A program made the position numbers and the translations under genes. Shown here piece by piece: positions 5,763 to 9,312 of a stretch of DNA of 9,312 nt. Within the stretch, counting starts at the first letter, position 1, and the number at the start of each line of letters is the position of its first letter. The notes beneath the pieces were generated by a model. That model did not search any database and was not told the origin of the DNA. It saw only the letters and a program-made list of their open reading frames with translations. Origin of the DNA: Gaiella sp038230035 (GTDB taxonomy: Bacteria; Actinomycetota; Thermoleophilia; Gaiellales; Gaiellaceae); assembly GCA_038230035.1 (NCBI GenBank), contig JBBRNX010000035.1:1-9312 (forward strand), read 5' to 3'.

Positions 5763-6479
5763 CTAGAGCCGCAGGGCGACCAGGGCGACTGCGAGCAGGA
5801 TCGTCGCCGCAGGCAGCAGGCGGAGCGCTGCCTCAGGGCCTGCGACAAGGAGCTCGCGGGTCAGCGGTTCACGCGTGCCGTCCACAAGCTCGAGCTCGCC
5901 GGTGATGGAGACGACACCTCGGCGGACGCGTCGGACGAGTGTCGAGAGAGCGCGTTGGGCGATCACCATCAGCATCGCCCAGCCCGCGGCGGCAATCGCT
6001 TCGACACGGAGCCTCCCGGCGCTCGCGAAGTAGGCGGTGAGCACTGGGAACGCGCCCCACGCGATGCCGAGCCAGATCGTCGTATGGAAGCGGCCGCCGA
6101 ACCACTCGAGGTTGTAGGCGGGCACCAGGAACGCTCCCATGACGACGAACGCAAGCAGCCACCAGGTCGTACGCGATGCGACGCCGATCCCGAGGGCGCA
6201 GGCGCCGGCGACGGAGACAACAGCGAGGCCGACGAGAACCCCAGCAGGGATCTGCGTTCGTAACGGCCGGCCGTTGAGCTCGTCGAGGGCATGCGCGCCG
6301 ATTCCGAGGGCGAGCGCGAATGCCAACACCGTGAGCGTGAGCCGGCCCCAGGGGACGGTTGGCGCGAGGCAGCCACCGACGACGACGTTTGCCAGGCACC
6401 ACGTCGTGTATGGCAGGTGGAGGAGGGAGACGTAGTCGCGCCAACCTCCGGGCCGAAGAGCATAGAACGCCGGTTTCAC
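5763..6479 (-). CDS. Polytopic membrane protein, possible divergent UbiA-type prenyltransferase
   Basis: A 238-aa protein (MKPAFYALRPGGWRDYVSLL...) with about seven hydrophobic segments, for example YTTWCLANVVVGGCLA (24-39), LTLTVLAFALALGIGAHALD (47-66), and later AGVLVGLAVVSVAGACALGI, WWLLAFVVMGAFLVPAYNL, TIWLGIAWGAFPVLTAYFA and a C-terminal LLPAATILLAVALVALRL. HALDELNGRPLRTQ (63-76), at the end of segment 2, sits where UbiA enzymes carry the first NDxxDxxxD motif but keeps only one Asp. The second Asp-rich motif is not evident, and UbiA proteins usually have 8-9 helices. Following a UbiE/MenG gene, a quinone or lipid prenyltransferase role is plausible but unproved. I chose GTG at 6477-6479, which overlaps the ubiE stop (GTGA); a longer frame to 6560 would lie inside ubiE. 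The membrane-protein call is firm and the enzyme call tentative. Confidence 0.8.
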   Translation of the reverse strand: MKPAFYALRPGGWRDYVSLLHLPYTTWCLANVVVGGCLAPTVPWGRLTLTVLAFALALGIGAHALDELNGRPLRTQIPAGVLVGLAVVSVAGACALGIGVASRTTWWLLAFVVMGAFLVPAYNLEWFGGRFHTTIWLGIAWGAFPVLTAYFASAGRLRVEAIAAAGWAMLMVIAQRALSTLVRRVRRGVVSITGELELVDGTREPLTRELLVAGPEAALRLLPAATILLAVALVALRL

Positions 6480-7162
6480 GACTTTCGGCCCCAGAGGACG
6501 ATGCCCCCGCCGACGCTCAGTCGTTTCGTCTGGAGGTCGGCGATCCCCGCTGCGCGCCATAGCTCGAGCAGTGCCGGCTCGCGGAGCCGCTCCCAGAAGC
6601 CGCGGATCGACGGCCCGAGGAAGCTACCGGCCTCGCCCCAGCCCTTCGAGACGAGACGGCCGCCAACCGGCAGCCCGACGCGGACATAGAGCTCCCACAG
6701 TGGACGCCACACCCCACGCGGGACGCCGAACTCGAGCATTGCGACGGTGCCGCCGGGACGCACGACGCGGGCCAGCTCACGGAGAACGGCGCCGGGGTCG
6801 TCGACGTAGCGCAGCAGGTAGGTGAAGGTCAGGTGGTCGAATGATGCGTCGTCGAACGGAAGCGCGTCGGCCGAGGCTTCGACGAGCTCCACCCGCTCGC
6901 CGAAGCGCTGGCGGGCGAGGGCGAGCATCTCCGCGCTCTGGTCGAGGCCGGTGACCCGGTGGCCGGCCTGGAGCAGCTGCTCCGCGACGAGGCCGGTTCC
7001 GGTCGCGACGTCGAGAACGTGGCCGCCGTCGGCCGGAATCCGCGAGACAAGGAACCGCCGCCAGCGCGGATCCTGGCCGAACGAGAGCACGGCGCCGACG
7101 CGGTCGTAGGTCGGGCCGAGCGGTGCGAAGAGCTCCTGCGCGTGGCGGCGTCGGTCAGGCAC
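6476..7162 (-). CDS. ubiE: UbiE/MenG-family class I SAM-dependent methyltransferase
   Basis: A 228-aa protein. The N-terminal LFAPLGPTYDRVGAVLSFGQDPRWRRFL (11-38) follows the UbiE signature Y-D-x-M-N-x-x-L-S-F-G-x-x-x-x-W, with V-G in place of M-N. SAM motif I is VLDVATGTG (49-57) and the motif II acid is in GLDQSAEMLALAR (72-84). ADALPFDDASFDHLTFTYLLRYVDD (98-122) and RVVRPGGTVAMLEFGVP (132-148) match the second UbiE block R-V-L-K-P-G-G-x-x-x-x-L-E-F. FLGPSIRGF (181-189) fits the late UbiE S-I-R-x-F motif. Family members methylate demethylmenaquinone or its ubiquinone counterpart, the last step of quinone synthesis; in an actinobacterium the substrate would be demethylmenaquinone. GTG at 7160-7162 is divergent from the next gene by 20 bases. 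It is the first gene of the minus-strand run down to xseB. The small signature changes leave room for a related small-molecule methyltransferase. Confidence 0.88.
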   Translation of the reverse strand: MPDRRRHAQELFAPLGPTYDRVGAVLSFGQDPRWRRFLVSRIPADGGHVLDVATGTGLVAEQLLQAGHRVTGLDQSAEMLALARQRFGERVELVEASADALPFDDASFDHLTFTYLLRYVDDPGAVLRELARVVRPGGTVAMLEFGVPRGVWRPLWELYVRVGLPVGGRLVSKGWGEAGSFLGPSIRGFWERLREPALLELWRAAGIADLQTKRLSVGGGIVLWGRKS

Positions 7163-7170
7163 GTCGGCTC

Positions 7171-7176
7171 TATCCT
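7171..7176 (+). promoter_or_regulatory. Putative -10 box (TATCCT) for the 7183 gene
   Basis: TATCCT ends 6 bases before GTG 7183, the distance from a -10 box to a transcription start, so the mRNA probably begins at or next to the start codon. No convincing -35 is seen. The divergent 20-bp gap leaves little other room for a promoter. Confidence 0.45.
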
Positions 7177-7182
7177 GGCACG

Positions 7183-7725
7183 GTGAGCCTCGGCGCAGAC
7201 TTGGAGCGGATCGCAGCTCTCGTCGCGGCGTACGGTCCGGTTGCGGCCGTGCTCGCGGTCGAGCCTGCTCCCAGGTCGCGCCGGTACCTGTGTGCCTTCG
7301 AGCTGGACGAAGGATCTCGGCGCTGGCTCGCAGTTGATGCAGCGGGCGAGCCGGTGTCGAGCCGCCGCGACGTACGTGACGTCGTCACCATCGCCGCCAT
7401 GTGCGAGCTGGCGGAGGAGAGCGCGTTCCCGGGTGACCTCGATGAGCTGCGCGCCCAGCTCGTCGCCTTGCGCCTGACCGAGAATCCGGGCGGCATCGAA
7501 GCCGCGGAAGAGGCCGCCCTCGCGCTGCAGCACGTCCTGGGCGCGCCGCCGCAACTGGCGAGTCCTGCGCGGCTCGACGAGATCGGCGCCGCGGCGCGAC
7601 GGCTCGAGTTGGCCCTCGATCCGCTCGCCGGCTCGCCGTTCGGCAACGCGATGCAGGTGGCGCAGGCCGTTGCCGACGAGCTGTGGGCCGAGGTCGAAGG
7701 CGCGTACCTGGCCGAGCTTCAGTAG
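7183..7725 (+). CDS. Protein of unknown function, 180 aa
   Basis: Starts MSLGADLERIAALVAAYGPVAAV. The N-terminal ~60 residues look alpha/beta, with a strand pair RRYLCAFELDEGSRRWLAVDAAGEPV (34-59). The remainder is helical: VVTIAAMCELAEESAFPGDLDELRAQLVALRL, EAAEEAALALQHVLG, and a final LAGSPFGNAMQVAQAVADELWAEVEGAYLAEL. It is soluble, with no signal or membrane segment, and I recognise no family. GTG at 7183-7185 was preferred because the frame upstream runs over the ubiE start and is Arg-rich, and because of the TATCCT box; no ribosome site precedes it. The following gene starts 14 or 32 bases after the stop, so the two may be linked. The coding call is strong from composition and context. 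Confidence 0.82.
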   Translation: MSLGADLERIAALVAAYGPVAAVLAVEPAPRSRRYLCAFELDEGSRRWLAVDAAGEPVSSRRDVRDVVTIAAMCELAEESAFPGDLDELRAQLVALRLTENPGGIEAAEEAALALQHVLGAPPQLASPARLDEIGAAARRLELALDPLAGSPFGNAMQVAQAVADELWAEVEGAYLAELQ

Positions 7726-7726
7726 G

Positions 7727-7732
7727 TACGGT
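7727..7732 (+). promoter_or_regulatory. Possible -10 box (TACGGT) before the GTG at 7740
   Basis: TACGGT starts 1 base after the TAG of the preceding gene and ends 7 bases before GTG 7740, the same geometry as the box at 7171. It is a weak consensus match and is listed because of the repeated spacing. Confidence 0.25.
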
Positions 7733-7757
7733 TCGAGGCGTGAGCGAGGGCTTTCCG

Positions 7758-8030
7758 ATGTTCGGCGGCGATCCGGAGGATCTGCTCCGCGGCCTGCGCG
7801 AGTTCGCCGAGCAGCAGGCCGAGTCGGTGCAGGACGCCCAGCGCGAGCAGTTCGCGACGCTGACGCTGAGTACGGCAGTCGAGCTGACCGCCGCGGCACT
7901 GAAGCAGGTGCAGGTGACCGGCGGCGTCGACGAGCAGACGATCGCTTTGCGCGACGCAATGCGCGTGTTGTTCCCCGAAGCCGTGGCGCTGGTGTCAGCA
8001 GCCCGCCAGGGCTTCATGCGCGAGCACTAG
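7758..8030 (+). CDS. Small helical protein of unknown function
   Basis: A 90-aa acidic, helical protein: MFGGDPEDLLRGLREFAEQQAESVQDAQREQFATLTL, then VELTAAALKQVQVTGGVDEQTIALRDAMRVLFPEAVALVSAARQGFMREH. The Gln/Glu-rich first helix could form a coiled coil. There is no membrane segment and no recognised family. Two starts compete. ATG 7758-7760 has GAGGG at 7746-7750 with a 7-base spacer, and homology-like sequence begins at MFGGDPEDL. GTG 7740-7742 would add six residues (MSEGFP) and fits the leaderless box at 7727. I prefer ATG slightly. It follows the 180-aa gene closely and precedes a gap with two inverted repeats. Confidence 0.75.
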   Translation: MFGGDPEDLLRGLREFAEQQAESVQDAQREQFATLTLSTAVELTAAALKQVQVTGGVDEQTIALRDAMRVLFPEAVALVSAARQGFMREH

Positions 8031-8031
8031 G

Positions 8032-8050
8032 TTCACGCCATCGTCGTGAA
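8032..8050. repeat. Inverted repeat TTCACG-N7-CGTGAA
   Basis: TTCACG (8032-8037) and CGTGAA (8045-8050) are exact inverse half-sites whose centres lie 13 bases apart. It sits 1 base after the stop at 8030 and upstream of the 8098 gene. It could be an operator for a dimeric regulator or the foot of a weak hairpin. Confidence 0.35.
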
Positions 8051-8062
8051 TCTGGTACGCCG

Positions 8063-8076
8063 ACCCGCTGGCGGGT
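8063..8076. repeat. Near-palindrome ACCCGC-TG-GCGGGT
   Basis: Two 6-base arms around 2 bases, located 8 bases upstream of the TAGCCT box. The short loop makes a DNA-binding site as likely as an RNA hairpin. There is no T-tract for a terminator. Confidence 0.35.
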
Positions 8077-8083
8077 GGGGCGG

Positions 8084-8089
8084 TAGCCT
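8084..8089 (+). promoter_or_regulatory. Putative -10 box (TAGCCT) for the 8098 gene
   Basis: TAGCCT ends 8 bases before ATG 8098, implying a leader of 0-2 bases. It resembles TATCCT before 7183 (5 of 6 bases). No -35 was recognised at 16-18 bases upstream. Confidence 0.4.
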
Positions 8090-8097
8090 TCGACAGG

Positions 8098-8310
8098 ATG
8101 AGCTCACCGGCACATGGCGGTTACGTCGTCCTGCAGCATGTGAGCGACGACAAGTGGCGACTGGTCGGCGAGGTCGACCGGCGTCCCGGGCTGCCGGCCA
8201 GAAAGTCGCGCGCTCGGGCTGTGCGGGACACGGTCGGTCGGGAGCCCGTCGAAGGCGAGATGTTCGCGGTGCTCCCGCGAAGCGAGTGGAAGAACGGTCT
8301 GGATCGCTAA
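8098..8310 (+). CDS. Small basic protein of unknown function
   Basis: A 70-aa protein: a strand-rich N-terminus HGGYVVLQHVSDDKWRLVGEVDR, then basic RPGLPARKSRARAVRDTVG and a closing FAVLPRSEWKNGLDR. The pattern (GYVVLQHV..WRLVGEV..RPGLPARKSRARAV..FAVLPRSEW) looks like a compact beta-type fold with a basic, possibly nucleic-acid-binding, middle. I recognise no named family, though it has the feel of a conserved actinobacterial small protein. ATG 8098-8100 has AGG right before it; the TAGCCT box suggests near-leaderless expression. The cupin gene follows after 19 bases with its own strong ribosome site, so the two are probably co-transcribed. Confidence 0.75.
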   Translation: MSSPAHGGYVVLQHVSDDKWRLVGEVDRRPGLPARKSRARAVRDTVGREPVEGEMFAVLPRSEWKNGLDR

Positions 8311-8315
8311 CCTTC

Positions 8316-8321
8316 AGGAGG
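8316..8321 (+). promoter_or_regulatory. Strong ribosome binding site AGGAGG
   Basis: Full AGGAGG with an 8-base spacer to GTG 8330, fixing the start of the cupin-TPR gene. It is the strongest such site in the window and contrasts with the leaderless-looking genes before it. Confidence 0.8.
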
Positions 8322-8329
8322 CGTCTGCT

Positions 8330-8962
8330 GTGAGCTACCGAGCTGCGACCATCGACGGACTGCAGGACATCGGCTACCGCGAGGGCACGCACATGCGGCC
8401 CGTTCGCCATCACCTCGGGATCACCGCGTTCGGGACGAACGCGTGGACAGCTGCTGACGTCGGCGACAGGCTCATGCCCGAGCACGAGGAGGACGAGGGT
8501 AGCGAGGAGCTCTACGTCGTCCTCCAAGGCCGTGCGCGGTTCGAGATCGACGGAGCCACCGTGGACGCGCCACAGGGCACACTCGTATTCGTCCAGCCGG
8601 AGACGAAGCGGACCGCCTTTGCGGAGGAGGCTGGGACGACGGTGCTTGCCGTCGGCAGCACGGTCGGTCAGCCGTACGAGACCGCCGGCTGGGAGGTGTG
8701 GGCGGAGTTCCATCCCGCGTACGAGGCCGGCGACTACGACGCGGTGATCGAGAGCGCCCGCGAGACGGTCGAGGCCAGTGGTTACGCAGGGCCGCTCTTC
8801 AACCTCGCCTGCTGCGAGTCGCTCGCCGGCCGGAAGGAGGACGCGATCGGTCACCTTCGGGTCGCCATCGAGCGGCGCCCGAGCCTCCGTGACCTTGCGA
8901 AGGAAGACACGGACTTCGACCCGATCCGAGAAGAGCCGGCGTTCCGCGAGTTGGTCGGCTAA
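8330..8962 (+). CDS. Cupin domain fused to a C-terminal TPR-like domain
   Basis: A 210-aa soluble protein. Residues ~30-112 are a small beta-barrel cupin: ITAFGTNAWTAADVGDRLMPEHEEDEGSEELYVVLQGRARFEIDG (31-75), with the motif-1-like H52...E60-L-Y-V-V-L-Q-G67, and motif 2 around TLVFVQPETKRTAFAEEAGTTVLAVG (84-109). The second histidine of the classic HxH and the motif-2 histidine are absent, so metal binding is doubtful and the domain may be a non-enzymatic ligand sensor. Residues ~120-205 form helical hairpins of TPR type (AYEAGDYDAVIESARETVEASG; PLFNLACCESLAGRKEDAIGHLRVAIERRP) and end with DTDFDPIREEPAFRELVG, the usual closing motif of short TPR regions. GTG 8330 is set by AGGAGG at 8316. It probably forms an operon with the 70-aa gene. 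Domain calls are firm; the biological role is unknown. Confidence 0.88.
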   Translation: MSYRAATIDGLQDIGYREGTHMRPVRHHLGITAFGTNAWTAADVGDRLMPEHEEDEGSEELYVVLQGRARFEIDGATVDAPQGTLVFVQPETKRTAFAEEAGTTVLAVGSTVGQPYETAGWEVWAEFHPAYEAGDYDAVIESARETVEASGYAGPLFNLACCESLAGRKEDAIGHLRVAIERRPSLRDLAKEDTDFDPIREEPAFRELVG

Positions 8963-9029
8963 CTCATCCGGCGAAGCGAGCGCGTGATCGGCGTCCGGGC
9001 GAGTCTGCGGGAATGACGCTTGAGCCTGG

Positions 9030-9191
9030 CTAGTGGCGAGGGCGGCCCTCGTCATAGGACTTGACGTAGTGCTGACCTGGCCCCTCCGGCACCCGTTGTA
9101 GATCGCTCACGTCACGCATTTCCGGGGCGACGGATCTCTCCAGTCGCTTGAGGCGCCGCTGCAGCCTTCTTGCCCTAAGAGCTCCTTTCAC
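9030..9191 (-). CDS. Doubtful small ORF (about 53 aa, basic)
   Basis: A minus-strand frame that reads MKGALRARRLQRRLKRLERS..., then SDLQRVPEGPGQHYVKSYDEGRPRH, from GTG 9189-9191; a TTG at 9242 would extend it to 70 aa. The N-terminus is strongly basic and helical and the C-terminus polar. Third-position GC is mixed, lower than in the sure genes, and no family is recognised. It is the only coding candidate in the 8963-9258 interval between the cupin gene and the transposase. It may be a small nucleic-acid-binding protein, a decayed gene or non-coding. Confidence 0.25.
   Translation of the reverse strand: MKGALRARRLQRRLKRLERSVAPEMRDVSDLQRVPEGPGQHYVKSYDEGRPRH
9037..9051. terminator. GC-rich hairpin downstream of the cupin gene
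   Basis: CGAGGG (9037-9042) and CCCTCG (9046-9051) flank a 3-base loop, 74 bases beyond the cupin stop. It could end the plus-strand transcript. There is no T-tract, and it overlaps the doubtful minus-strand ORF. Confidence 0.3.
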
Positions 9192-9201
9192 AATGAAGGG
9201 A
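9183..9201. repeat. Imperfect inverted repeat before the transposase
   Basis: TCCTTTCA (9183-9190) and TGAAGGGA (9194-9201) pair around a 3-base loop; the one mismatch is a G-U wobble when read as plus-strand RNA. It is 58 bases upstream of the transposase start codon, where an IS left end would be expected, but the terminal repeat cannot be confirmed without the right end. Confidence 0.3.
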
Positions 9202-9312
9202 CCCGTTCGGTGGTGGCGAATGCCGTCGGCATCCGTCGTCAAGATCGAGGGGGTGCCTGTGGCAGCTGCTCCGTGGGTTGTGTCGGACGAGTTGTGGAAG
9301 CGGGTCGAGCCT
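9199..9312 (+). mobile_element. Left part of a probable IS5-type insertion sequence (left boundary uncertain)
   Basis: The transposase start implies an insertion sequence entering the window from the right. IS5-type elements normally leave only tens of bases between the left terminal repeat and the transposase. A GGGACCCGTTCGG segment at 9198-9210 is a possible terminus, but this is a guess from spacing alone. Confidence 0.4.
9259..9312 (+). CDS. IS5-family transposase, N-terminal fragment (continues past the window)
   Basis: The last 18 codons read as MAAAPWVVSDELWKRVEP, which matches the start of IS5-family DDE transposases, typically (A)PW-[IV]-V-x-D-E-L-W-x-x-[IV]-E-P-L-L-P. The catalytic DDE domain lies beyond the edge. 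GTG 9259-9261 has GAGGGG just upstream; in-frame GTG 9253 and ATG 9220 (adding 13 residues, MPSASVVKIEGVP) are alternatives. Whether the copy is intact cannot be told. Identification rests on a short but characteristic segment. Confidence 0.72.
   Translation, partial: MAAAPWVVSDELWKRVEP

Noticed and set aside
4980..6263. Plus-strand 427-codon open frame
   Set aside because: It lies antisense to the coiled-coil and membrane-protein genes. Its composition mirrors them and it has no recognisable domain, while the minus strand gives a membrane helix, a coiled coil and good operon spacing.
6480..6560. Longer start for the membrane protein (265 aa)
   Set aside because: It would overlap ubiE by 85 bases, whereas the GTG at 6479 gives the same 4-base overlap seen at other junctions here.
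7123..7182. Upstream start for the 180-aa gene (200 aa)
   Set aside because: The added residues are Arg/Gly-rich and overlap the divergent ubiE start; GTG 7183 follows a good -10 box.
1..9312. CRISPR array, tRNA or rRNA genes
   Set aside because: No regularly spaced direct repeats, cloverleaf sequences or rRNA-like stretches were found on reading both strands. The only tandem repeat is the two-unit coding repeat at 1-48.

Overview
The window is GC-rich, uses GTG and TTG starts freely and has tightly packed, overlapping genes. It carries an UbiE/MenG-type quinone methyltransferase, so a high-GC actinobacterium is likely. The style of the small conserved proteins suggests a Thermoleophilia/Gaiellales-like lineage, but that is a judgement from memory and not a search result. 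No rRNA, tRNA or CRISPR array is visible.

Left edge (1-222): the 3' end of a plus-strand gene whose product ends in an acidic tail with a tandem SQNKPGE repeat. It meets the next operon tail to tail across a 13-bp perfect inverted repeat that probably terminates transcription.

Minus-strand block A (219-3059, read right to left): an ECF-like sigma factor, an 83-aa helical protein, a cyclodeaminase/cyclohydrolase-family protein, a compact cytoplasmic-looking S8 (subtilisin-like) protease and a GAF-domain protein. The first four genes are joined by 4-base stop/start overlaps and the GAF gene follows after 3 bases, so this looks like one translationally coupled unit. I do not recognise it as a named system, and it is the best candidate here for something undescribed.

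Minus-strand block B (3184-7162, read right to left): a UbiE/MenG-like methyltransferase, a polytopic membrane protein that may be a divergent UbiA-type prenyltransferase, a membrane-anchored coiled-coil protein, a 69-aa conserved-looking protein, and exonuclease VII subunits xseA and xseB. This looks like housekeeping: quinone/lipid chemistry, an unknown envelope protein and DNA repair. The 124 bases between blocks A and B hold three inverted repeats.

Plus-strand block C (7183-8962): an unrecognised 180-aa protein, a ~90-aa helical protein, a 70-aa basic protein and a cupin-TPR fusion. Three of these genes have a TANNNT box 6-8 bases before a start codon, which suggests leaderless or nearly leaderless transcripts.

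Right edge (8963-9312): about 300 bases with only weak coding signal and two hairpins, then the first codons of an IS5-type transposase running off the window.
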